A stretch of DNA of 17,934 nt from assembly GCA_030849805.1 (NCBI GenBank), contig JASANZ010001828.1, positions 1 through 17,934 of the forward strand, in the 5' to 3' direction. The stretch is from Sergeia podlipaevii (Eukaryota; Euglenozoa; Kinetoplastea; Trypanosomatida; Trypanosomatidae). The notes under the pieces were generated by a model. It made no database searches. It was not told the DNA's origin and was given only the letters and a program-made list of their open reading frames with translations. Numbering within the stretch: position 1 is the first letter of the stretch; every line of letters starts with the position of its first letter. The position numbers and the translations under genes were made by a program. Of the stretch, positions 8,667 through 15,641 are shown in pieces.

Positions 8667-11600
8667 ATGTCAGCCAAGGCCATTTTGGCTGACGAGTCCC
8701 GCAGCAGCAACGCTCAAGGCAAGCGTTCAAAGTACGTCACGGTGGTCAGCAACAAAAGCTCTGGCCGCTCCACCAACTATGACGCGTACACCATCTCCGT
8801 GGTGGCGTACGGTAGCACGTATGATGTTCCCGTGACCAAAAGCACACGCGTCGGATCTGTGCTGCGCGAAGTGGCGGAGCTTGCTATTCCGCTGTCCAAG
8901 GCTCGTGAGCTCGGCGAAGTGGACGCCGGTCTCTTCCACGGTAGCACCGCTCTCAATATTGATTCCGCTATCGGCAATCTGCCACGTGATGCGGTGCTAC
9001 ACTTCCATACAAGTCTAGACATGGTGATCAAGAATCGCGCGGCCACGACGATCCCAATGGGCGCCATGTACAGCTTCAACGGGGCAGCAGCAGCCGGGCT
9101 CTTTCAGCCATTTCATGTACTTGAACCGCAACTACACCAAGTGCGCAATGGTGGATCAAAGATCTCTCCTGGTGGGGCAAGCGACACTCTCTCCAGCGAG
9201 CCACGCACGACGAGCACCTCTGCCAGTCCTCCCGGGGTGTCAGAGAAGAGCAGCAGCAACAGCCCGCCAATGGATTCGGCCACCGCTGACGACAACAACA
9301 ATACCCAGCAGCAGCAGCATTACGCTTCCTCTCCCACCATCACGCAACAGACGCTCTCCTTCACTTCGCCGAATGTTTCCAACGCTCTCTCGTTCTCCAG
9401 CTTTAATGGCATGCCAGGCGGCTCTGGTGGTGGCCAGATGATGTTTCTTGCTACTTCCCCCGGAGGCGCGGTGTCGCCATTTCTTCTCCAGCCCCTGCCT
9501 CTTGCTAGCTATCGCACCTTGGCACAGCAGCAGCAGCAGTGGATCATTCCTCATGCGCAGGCGGCAGAAGGCACCACTCAGCGCCACGGAGGAACTACAA
9601 GGCCGACACAGAGAACGATCCCAGCGACGAGTAGCGGCACTACGCGCGTGGCGTCCGTTTCTCCGCCCCCTGCACCGCCTGAAAGCAACAGCATCAACAA
9701 CAGTACACAAACACTAGAGTATGTCACTGAGGCAGTGGATCCACAAACGAAAATGCTGCTGCGCGACGCCGAGAAGGCAACCTTGAATAACGAGTTCTAC
9801 GTGGTTGTGTACGTGCATCTGCAAGAGGGATATGAGGAGAGCACGCTCATCGCGGCAGGCATTGGTGGTGAACCCCTCTGGATCGACTCTGGTGCCCGCA
9901 GCAGCCGCTACGAGAGTGCCAGCGCTAGTACGGCGAGGTCTGGGGCACTCGTACCAGCTGTCGGGGGTGGTGCACTGCGCCGCCTGCGCATCAAACGTGC
10001 TTTTCCCTTGGGAACTCTACGTGAGCTCTTCGCGGTTGCGCAGTCGCTTCGCATTTTCAAAGACGGCGTGATTGTGGAGGACGAGGCACGTACATTCCGA
10101 GAAGAGGCCGTTCGACCCAACACAATCTTCAGTTTTGCCTCGTACGAACGGACAAACAGCGAGGCCCTTTCATCTGAGCGCCAACGTGCACGCTTGCAGA
10201 GCTACCTGGCTGCCGCTTCAACAATGACGACGGTCGGCACCACCTCCACTACGCCTACGACTAGCGCTGACAAGGAGAAGAGCCCTAGCCCAGCCATTGT
10301 ACTCTCTTCCAGCCCCTTCGAGGCCACAGCTCCTCGCACAGCACTAGACGAGGAAAATTGTTTTCGCCGTGCGTTAGAGGAGGAGAAGGAGCCAGGCGCA
10401 GAAAGCGAGAACCAACGCCATCATGCCCCTCCAGCTGTGCTTGAGAGCAAGGAAAGCACAAGCCCCATCCTGGAGTCACGCAAGATGATGATGGCCACCA
10501 CTGCCACCACTACTCCTACCCACGCAGAGCAACACCGTTGCGGTCAACAACAGCAGGGAGTGACAGGAGGAGGGTCGAAGCACAAGCTGCCCCCACTGCA
10601 GAGCGCACGGGCCAATTCACCCTTACACAAGTCCACTTCGCATGGCAAGCGAAAGAAGAGCGACGGTAGTGCTCCCGTAATTCCTGTGCTCACCGCTTGG
10701 GAAACGATTCAGCCTGGGCAGCTCAAGTCGAAAGACCACCGCGGCAGTAGGACTATATCCGTTCGTGCCGGTAGCAGACTCGCCCCAATCTACGGCACCA
10801 CTGGCAGCAATAGCGCGGACCACGATAGCATTATGGTATCTTCCCCTACCGTGCTGAGTAGCAGCAAGAACGGCGACGTGAGCCAACCACCACAAACTGG
10901 GTCTCCAAGCCACAGCCCCAAGAAGCGATCGAGCAAGAGCAGCGGCGCGGCCAAGGCGGCGAACGCACCAGCCTCTCTCTCCCCTTCACCGCGCAACTCG
11001 CAGGAAATGGCGCTGCCTCGTGTAGTGTACACCGGCGACAAGAAGCGACAGACATGCGCGGCTGACGTCGATGGCCACAGGCCCTACTCACGTGAGGAGG
11101 AGGAGGGGAAGAAGGAGAGCGCCGTTGAAAACGACAAAAAGTCTAATGCGACGGCGAATGCACCTGAGCAAGTGGTACGTCGTGTTCACCGGTGGAGCAA
11201 CACCAGCAGTCAACACGATGCCTTTGAGGGTACCTTTGGAGCCGCCATGGACGATGACGACGACAACTACCACAAACACAGGACCAATGAAGAGGGTGAA
11301 ATACTGGACATCAGCGCTGTCAGCTCCGCCTCAACAAATGCCCACAGCTCGAACAATAACAATGCCGACAGCAAGATCAACAGGACAGCCAGCGACACTC
11401 CTACTCTTCGCCCAGACAGCGCGTACGAGTACAAGGGGGATGCAGTGGTGGTTTCACCTGCGCGTCGAGGGAAACAGATGCCTGACCACCTCACCAGCAC
11501 ACCGCCATCCCTTTCTCTTCCTTTGGACACAGAGTCATCCCCAGACAGCTGCAAGCCTACTGCGGGTGGTGCACGTCGCGCACGCAGCAAGCGTCACACC

Positions 11601-12302
11601 TCACCCATCATGGACACGGTGGGAGATCCGGAGGATAACTATCATGGCACAGAAGAGGCTACTCTTGAAGCAACTGGTAGCACGGGTAAGAAGAAGGGAA
11701 ATGTGCCAAAAGAGGAGGGCGATAAGAACGCAAAGGACGGTGTCCCGAACAGTGTGTCTGTCACCGGCGGCGAGGCTAAAACCACGCACGTGATGCGCTA
11801 CACGCTGAAACGCATGGAGCAGGCCCCAGTCTTCTCCCCCGTGCTGCCATCTGCTGAGCAAATCGAAGACACCATGGCGGACCACTTCTTCAGCAGCACC
11901 AGTACCAAAGGTGGGGACGATATGAAGTCCCCTAAGCGCGTGGCCGAACTTGCCGAGGACGCACTCGAAGATCTCACCCCACGGTACTCTGTTGTCTCTC
12001 AAAGCGGTAAGGGAACTCTCCGCATCACACTCGAGAACCCGCTTGACCCAACTGCTTTCAGCACCAACGTTCCCGTGCAGCCCCACTGTCCTGTAGGTGT
12101 TCTTCGTGAGTGGCTCATGGAGGAAGTGGCCGACACGCTGTCCAAGAAGGACTTGTCTATCATTATCCCCAGATTAAACAACCGCTTAGAGTACGGAGTG
12201 TTTTGTGGAGAGAGACGTATTGTGAATGACACTGTGATGACCTTTTTTGAAGCAACTGGAGGAAGAAATGACTGCGTTTTTTCCCTTCGGCGGCTTCTGT
12301 GA
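8667..12302 (+). CDS. Large protein with three copies of an unrecognised LRE-containing module
   Basis: This gene encodes 1211 residues of unknown function. I see no signal peptide or membrane span. Three similar folded-looking segments stand out: module 1 at about 41-117, module 2 at about 378-493 (with an internal Ser/Ala/Gly-rich insert) and module 3 at about 1118-1211, the C-terminus. Each has a beta-rich beginning, a hydrophobic-x-Leu-Arg-Glu helix start (Val65-Glu68, Thr450-Glu453, Val1145-Glu1148), and a later strand ending in alternating hydrophobic and aromatic residues. The size and strand-helix-strand pattern would suit a ubiquitin-like beta-grasp domain, but that is a guess. Linkers of about 260 and 620 residues are rich in Ser, Thr, Gln, Asn and Pro, with basic and acidic patches and many Ser-Pro sites, so they are probably disordered and phosphorylatable. 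The open frame extends upstream to 8304, but that part translates polypyrimidine tracts; 8667 is the first in-frame ATG after both acceptors. Confidence 0.7.
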   Translation: MSAKAILADESRSSNAQGKRSKYVTVVSNKSSGRSTNYDAYTISVVAYGSTYDVPVTKSTRVGSVLREVAELAIPLSKARELGEVDAGLFHGSTALNIDSAIGNLPRDAVLHFHTSLDMVIKNRAATTIPMGAMYSFNGAAAAGLFQPFHVLEPQLHQVRNGGSKISPGGASDTLSSEPRTTSTSASPPGVSEKSSSNSPPMDSATADDNNNTQQQQHYASSPTITQQTLSFTSPNVSNALSFSSFNGMPGGSGGGQMMFLATSPGGAVSPFLLQPLPLASYRTLAQQQQQWIIPHAQAAEGTTQRHGGTTRPTQRTIPATSSGTTRVASVSPPPAPPESNSINNSTQTLEYVTEAVDPQTKMLLRDAEKATLNNEFYVVVYVHLQEGYEESTLIAAGIGGEPLWIDSGARSSRYESASASTARSGALVPAVGGGALRRLRIKRAFPLGTLRELFAVAQSLRIFKDGVIVEDEARTFREEAVRPNTIFSFASYERTNSEALSSERQRARLQSYLAAASTMTTVGTTSTTPTTSADKEKSPSPAIVLSSSPFEATAPRTALDEENCFRRALEEEKEPGAESENQRHHAPPAVLESKESTSPILESRKMMMATTATTTPTHAEQHRCGQQQQGVTGGGSKHKLPPLQSARANSPLHKSTSHGKRKKSDGSAPVIPVLTAWETIQPGQLKSKDHRGSRTISVRAGSRLAPIYGTTGSNSADHDSIMVSSPTVLSSSKNGDVSQPPQTGSPSHSPKKRSSKSSGAAKAANAPASLSPSPRNSQEMALPRVVYTGDKKRQTCAADVDGHRPYSREEEEGKKESAVENDKKSNATANAPEQVVRRVHRWSNTSSQHDAFEGTFGAAMDDDDDNYHKHRTNEEGEILDISAVSSASTNAHSSNNNNADSKINRTASDTPTLRPDSAYEYKGDAVVVSPARRGKQMPDHLTSTPPSLSLPLDTESSPDSCKPTAGGARRARSKRHTSPIMDTVGDPEDNYHGTEEATLEATGSTGKKKGNVPKEEGDKNAKDGVPNSVSVTGGEAKTTHVMRYTLKRMEQAPVFSPVLPSAEQIEDTMADHFFSSTSTKGGDDMKSPKRVAELAEDALEDLTPRYSVVSQSGKGTLRITLENPLDPTAFSTNVPVQPHCPVGVLREWLMEEVADTLSKKDLSIIIPRLNNRLEYGVFCGERRIVNDTVMTFFEATGGRNDCVFSLRRLL
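8787..9017 (+). repeat. Module 1 of the triplicated domain in gene 3
   Basis: This part encodes residues 41-117. It shows Val-Pro-Val followed four residues later by Arg-Val-Gly, then Val65-Leu-Arg-Glu68, a helix-like run, a Gly-Leu-Phe-x-Gly turn and a final hydrophobic strand. Module 3 shares the Val-Pro-Val, Val-Gly-x-Leu-Arg-Glu and Gly-x-Phe-x-Gly landmarks at similar spacing. Confidence 0.5.
9798..10145 (+). repeat. Module 2 of the triplicated domain in gene 3
   Basis: This part encodes residues 378-493. A beta-like Val-rich opening is followed by a low-complexity Ser/Ala/Gly insert, then Pro-Leu-Gly-Thr-Leu-Arg-Glu, a helix-like run, a Lys-Asp-Gly turn and a closing Ile-Phe-Ser-Phe strand. 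It is the most diverged copy because of the insert. Confidence 0.4.
12018..12299 (+). repeat. Module 3 (C-terminal) of the triplicated domain in gene 3
   Basis: This part encodes residues 1118-1211. It has Asn-Val-Pro-Val, Pro-Val-Gly-Val-Leu-Arg-Glu, a helix-like run, a Gly-Val-Phe-x-Gly turn and a terminal Val-Phe-Ser-Leu strand ending at the stop codon. It is the copy closest to module 1. Confidence 0.5.
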
Positions 12303-12437
12303 TGCTGATGGGAGAGAGAGAAAGAAAGAAACAGGATGAATGTATTAGACTTTGGGCATCCTCATGGTTCTCTTCTTTTTCTTTTTGCATGTCTGTCTGT
12401 GTTTCTTAGCGTTTGCTAGGATTGACTAAAGGTCCTC

Positions 12438-12460
12438 CCTTTTTTTTTTGTTATCGCAGG
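12438..12460 (+). promoter_or_regulatory. Orphan polypyrimidine tract and CAG acceptor
   Basis: A C/T run ending in a long T stretch is followed by CAG at 12458-12460. No convincing ORF follows directly. It may set the polyadenylation site of gene 3, since trypanosomatid polyadenylation is coupled to downstream splicing, or start a non-coding RNA. Confidence 0.4.
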
Positions 12461-12720
12461 CATTCATACGTATTCGCATATAATGTTGTGCTTGTTTTTT
12501 GTTTTTGTTTTTGTTGTTTTTTGTTTTGGGAGGATATTACTTGTTCATAAACAGCCTTGAGGCATTCAGAAATGTCCTCTTTATTTTTTTTTTATTAAGA
12601 CACATTTTTTTTTTTAGATTCTATAGATGAGATAGATTATCCTCCCCCCCCCGTTCTAAACTGCAATAGCTATTATTGTTGTTGCTATCATTTGCTTCTG
12701 TAGATTGTATCATTTTTAAA

Positions 12721-12761
12721 ACTCTAGTTCGTTTCAAAAAAAAAAAAAAAAAAACTAGAGT
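12721..12761. repeat. 9-bp inverted repeat flanking a 19-nt poly-A run
   Basis: ACTCTAGTT at 12721-12729 is the exact reverse complement of AACTAGAGT at 12753-12761. The loop contains most of an A run spanning 12736-12754. The transcript could form a hairpin with an A-rich loop in the spacer after gene 3. Confidence 0.6.
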
Positions 12762-12978
12762 ATTGAGATGAAGAGAGAGAGAAGGAATGAATGCTTCAGG
12801 CAATACGGTACGTAGATCTTTTATTTCCACTTTTTTTACATTTTTTCTTCTTTGCTTTGGAATTGTGAGTGAGATCAACTTTTTTTTTGTACTACACCGC
12901 TTCCGCTATGTAATCAGTGTGTTTTTTATATGAATGTATGTCTGATGCGTTGGGTCTATGAAATTTCTGAGTGATTGA

Positions 12979-13018
12979 TCCCTTTCTTTTTTTTTCTCCT
13001 TTTCTTTTACAATCTAGA
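12979..13018 (+). promoter_or_regulatory. Strong orphan trans-splice acceptor
   Basis: A roughly 30-nt C/T tract is followed by TCTAG, with AG at 13017-13018. This is as good an acceptor as any in the window, yet the SET gene starts more than 800 nt downstream and has its own acceptor at 13623. The first downstream ATG is at 13083 and opens a 23-codon ORF. Confidence 0.5.
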
Positions 13019-13082
13019 AGGAAAAACAAACAACAAAACGTTGAGTGGCAGCCTTGGTACTTTCTAAGAAAATATCGAAAGA

Positions 13083-13154
13083 ATGGAGAAACCAAGGTGG
13101 AGAAGGGCAAAAAAAAAAAGGTACCAGATGTATCATAGAGTAGATTTGGGGTGA
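13083..13154 (+). CDS. Possible 23-residue basic micro-ORF
   Basis: ATG at 13083 opens a 23-codon frame ending in TGA at 13152-13154. The peptide is strongly basic, with a Pro-Arg-Trp-Arg-Arg start and a Lys-Lys-Lys-Arg block encoded by an 11-nt A run. It is the first ATG after the strong acceptor at 13018, giving a 64-nt 5' UTR. The size and charge recall tiny ribosomal proteins such as eL41, but the sequence does not match that family as I know it. An ORF this short occurs readily by chance, and the A run may be misread. It is offered only because of the splice signal. Confidence 0.2.
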   Translation: MEKPRWRRAKKKRYQMYHRVDLG

Positions 13155-13381
13155 GTGTCGTGTATATATTGCTTATGTGGAAGCGTGAATGCAGCTCAAC
13201 CTACGTATATATAAAGAGAAAAGGGGGAGAGAGCGGGACGGGTGTAAGGGAATTGATTGTATCAATTGTTTTTGCCAGCCTACTTGTTTTTTTTTTTTTC
13301 TCTATGCACACGCATAACAAAGCAAAAAAAAAAGGATGACGATGGGAATCAATATTAAAAGAAAAAAAAAAGAGATTTTAC

Positions 13382-13415
13382 AAAAAAAAAAAAAAAAANA
13401 AAAAAAAAAAAAAAA
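13382..13415. repeat. 34-nt poly-A run containing an undetermined base
   Basis: All positions are A except an N at 13399. The length is probably not reliable, and the N may mark a joined assembly point or a homopolymer miscall. Confidence 0.9.
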
Positions 13416-13589
13416 CATTCTGGAAGCCACATAGCTTCTTGTGTAAAGCAATTGCATTATAGTGAACACAACACTGTGTACGTGTGCGTATGTGTCTTAT
13501 CTTCCCCAGACATATGCTTTGTGTGTTCATTATATATATATATGTATATAGACTAACTATTCTCTTTAATCTATATTATTATTATTATT

Positions 13590-13623
13590 GTTTTTTCTTC
13601 CCTTTTTTTGGCATTATCCTTAG
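13590..13623 (+). promoter_or_regulatory. Trans-splice acceptor for the SET-domain gene
   Basis: A T/C tract (13590-13609) leads to a CCTTAG acceptor with AG at 13622-13623. No ATG lies between it and 13851, giving a 5' UTR of about 227 nt. A weaker alternative is the TCACAG ending at 13776. Confidence 0.6.
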
Positions 13624-13850
13624 CAGCCCAACACTATTGTCGTCTGAGAAGATTCTATAGAAAGAAAAAGTATAAAAAAGAGAAATAAATCTTTACAGAG
13701 AAAGAACAGGCATTCATTGTTGCCTTGCTCAGTTTTGTTTTAAATAAACCAGAAAGAAAAACTTTTGTTCTCACAGTCATCGGATTTAGGAGAGGGTGGG
13801 GAAAGCGAACTGTTAGAAAGAGAAAGTTAAAGAGCACTCACACGTATACC

Positions 13851-14909
13851 ATGTGGCGTCTTTCTACGGCTCGTCTTTGTGTAGCCGCTACTGGCACGGC
13901 GGCGGCGGCGGCAGCAGGTGCAGCCACAACTGCAGCGAGCAGCACCAATGCGAATCCACCCGCTATAGACTACAAGCGAGACGTTAGCACTCTCTGTTCT
14001 CTTCTCTCCGCACGGCATGCCACTTACACAGGTGTGACTGTGAAACCTAGTGAAGACACTGGACGCGGCCTCTTTGCTGACTGCGGGTTTCGTGAGGGCA
14101 CGACAGTGCTTTCAGTGCCCATGCACAGCGTTGCCATAAACTCCAAGCGTCTTCTTGAGAGTAGTGCAACGCTACGTGCGCTGCAGCCACCGACCCTAGA
14201 TGACATTTGCAGACTCATGACAGCCCGTAGTATCCGCGATCCAGTTCTTTATGAGCAAGTACACCTTGCTCTACTCCTCGCTGGGGAGCACATGAACGCA
14301 GAGAGCCCACTGAACCCCTACTTCAACGCGCTGCCTCATCCTGCCATCAACGACGAGGCTGTTATCAAGGCGCACAAGGACGCGTTGGACCCTATGCTGC
14401 TTGTGGAGTGGGACGACTACCAGAAGGAGTTTCTCGCCGTCCTTCACATCTTACTTCGCCGCTGGGGTCCTCAAGCACCTCCAATTGAGCTCGCGTACTG
14501 GGCTCTCCGCACGGTGCTAGGCCGCATGCACATGCTGCCGAGGGACGGCGCTGCGCCGGAGGATGTAGGGTCTACCTTGAGCTATACTGCACTTTCAACC
14601 GTCGATCGTGTCAATACGCAAACTAAATGGTCGAAGCGGCTGAAGAATGCCCTGGGCTCTCTTGTTGGTAAACCAGAAACCGCAGCAGAATACATGTTGG
14701 TGCCTACGTTAGTGCCGCTGCTAGACATGGCGGGGCACATCCCTTCCAGCAACGTCCAGGTGGAAGTAGTCGCGCGGGATGGGGTTGGGAGCTGTGTAGA
14801 GCTACAGGCGATTCGAGAAATCGCCAAGGGGGAGGAGATTGGTATGCGCTTCAACACGTCTCAGGCGCCGGCCTTTGCGCTTTATAGGTTTGGGTTTATT
14901 CCACAATAG
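13851..14909 (+). CDS. SET-domain protein (Rubisco LSMT/SETD3 type), probable mitochondrial pseudo-methyltransferase
   Basis: This 352-residue protein has an N-terminus with Arg residues, Ser and a long Ala-rich stretch, typical of a mitochondrial presequence. The body matches the split-SET family of Rubisco LSMT, SETD3 and yeast Rkm enzymes, which methylate lysine or histidine in proteins. It shows Gly71-Arg-Gly-Leu-Phe75, an Asn-Pro-Tyr-Phe-x-x-Leu-Pro segment, Leu-Asp292-Met-x-x-His296, a Gly-Glu-Glu turn ending at 329 and a final Phe-Gly-Phe. Key positions deviate: the usual Asn-His cofactor pair is Gly295-His296, and the two conserved tyrosines are Phe334 and Phe347. The protein stops right after the SET core and lacks the C-terminal substrate-binding domain normal in this family. 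Activity is therefore doubtful. The frame is open upstream from a TTG at 13725, but 13851 is the first ATG after the acceptor at 13623 and begins the presequence. Confidence 0.75.
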   Translation: MWRLSTARLCVAATGTAAAAAAGAATTAASSTNANPPAIDYKRDVSTLCSLLSARHATYTGVTVKPSEDTGRGLFADCGFREGTTVLSVPMHSVAINSKRLLESSATLRALQPPTLDDICRLMTARSIRDPVLYEQVHLALLLAGEHMNAESPLNPYFNALPHPAINDEAVIKAHKDALDPMLLVEWDDYQKEFLAVLHILLRRWGPQAPPIELAYWALRTVLGRMHMLPRDGAAPEDVGSTLSYTALSTVDRVNTQTKWSKRLKNALGSLVGKPETAAEYMLVPTLVPLLDMAGHIPSSNVQVEVVARDGVGSCVELQAIREIAKGEEIGMRFNTSQAPAFALYRFGFIPQ

Positions 14910-15146
14910 TATCACGTAGAAAACTCTGTGGTAGCTTCAAGGGGAAGAGGGTCAGTGGAAGTCGCAAAAAGAAAAGAAAAAAATGTGTACCCGTTGCTGC
15001 TGTTGATGATGATTTATTTATTTTATTCTATTTTTCACACTACTACTTTACATTTTTTTACTTATATATGTTGTGTGCATGTGTAGGGAAGGGATGAGAA
15101 TTGATACTGTTGTTATGGAGAGATGGTGATAGCTGTCTTGTCAAGT

Positions 15147-15222
15147 CTCCTCCCTCCCTCCACCCCCATTCATCCCTATCGATCTTTCTCCTTTTTTTTT
15201 CTCTCCCTCTCTTGTTTGTTAG
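15147..15222 (+). promoter_or_regulatory. Long polypyrimidine tract and AG acceptor before a small ORF
   Basis: This is a pyrimidine-rich stretch of about 70 nt containing CTCCCTCC blocks and a 10-nt T run. AG at 15221-15222 follows, and an ATG lies only 5 nt downstream, at 15228. It is the longest tract in the window, which is surprising if no gene follows. Confidence 0.5.
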
Positions 15223-15227
15223 AGGCA

Positions 15228-15356
15228 ATGTACCACACACACAAAATAATAATAAATAATAATGAGAAAATATTAGAGTTGCTTATGTTATGCAAAGCTC
15301 TCTGTAAGCTATCTGTTTCCCTTTTATTCTCTGCAAAGTGCAACGAGCGAAGGTAA
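15228..15356 (+). CDS. Possible 42-residue small protein
   Basis: ATG at 15228 begins a 42-codon frame ending in TAA at 15354-15356. The peptide has an Ile/Asn-rich start and a Leu/Cys/Ser-rich middle with three cysteines and basic ends. It is not recognised. Support comes only from its position, 5 nt after an AG that closes the longest polypyrimidine tract here. The ORF could be chance in AT-rich spacer, or the transcript could be non-coding. Confidence 0.22.
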   Translation: MYHTHKIIINNNEKILELLMLCKALCKLSVSLLFSAKCNERR

Positions 15357-15557
15357 AATGGGGGTAAGGAGGGTGAGAAGTAGCTTGATAGTGCCAACAA
15401 TATTTCATTATTACTTTTCTTATTTTTCTTTTCTCAATTCTCCTTTCCTTTATCCTTCTTTTGTCCTTTTTTTTTGGTGTATGTGAGGAGAGTCAAGCAA
15501 CAAACGACTACACGTTATTAGTGAAGCGTATCCGCGCTAGTTAAATATATATTTATT

Positions 15558-15630
15558 GTATTGTTTGCTTTTCTTTTCTTTTCATAATTGCGTGACCATT
15601 ACATTTATATATTCCCCTCAATCAAGGCAG
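15558..15630 (+). promoter_or_regulatory. Trans-splice acceptor for the lipase gene
   Basis: A T/C tract (15558-15583) is followed by AG at 15625-15626 and 15629-15630, with no ATG before 15642. The 5' UTR would be as short as 11 nt. The tract at 15412-15476 is an alternative upstream acceptor region. The frame upstream of 15642 opens with TTG at 15588. Confidence 0.5.
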
Positions 15631-15641
15631 GGAAAGCAAAT

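Larger units (their letters stand above)
12303..13850. other. 1.5 kb AT-rich spacer with several processing signals
   Basis: No large gene is supported on either strand. The spacer is rich in T and A homopolymers. Strong candidate splice acceptors end at 12460 (T tract then CAG), 13018 (long C/T tract then TAG) and 13623 (T/C tract then TAG). The first two lie far upstream of the SET gene and may serve small unannotated RNAs. A 23-codon ORF at 13083-13154, an inverted repeat around a poly-A run at 12721-12761 and a 34-nt A run with an N at 13399 are listed separately. I see no tRNA, rRNA or retrotransposon coding sequence. Confidence 0.6.
14910..15641. other. Spacer between SET and lipase genes, with three polypyrimidine tracts
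   Basis: Three strong C/T tracts lie here: 15147-15220, 15412-15476 and 15558-15583. Only one is needed for the lipase gene. The first is followed at once by AG and a 42-codon ORF (15228-15356), listed separately. AAT/AAT-type repeats occur at 15245-15263. No RNA gene or mobile element is recognised. Confidence 0.6.

Noticed and set aside
11071..11793. 240-codon + strand frame overlapping gene 3
   Set aside because: It sits in another frame of the low-complexity linker, where biased composition keeps alternative frames open; Thr/Arg-rich with no recognisable domain.
13083..13154. Ribosomal protein eL41 as identity of the micro-ORF
   Set aside because: Size and basic charge are similar, but the residue pattern differs and the C-terminal part is not basic in the same way; no family claim is justified.
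13382..13415. Poly-A tail of a SIDER/LINE-type retroposon
   Set aside because: I could not find a convincing target-site duplication or a recognisable element body upstream; the A run may be a plain homopolymer or an assembly artefact.
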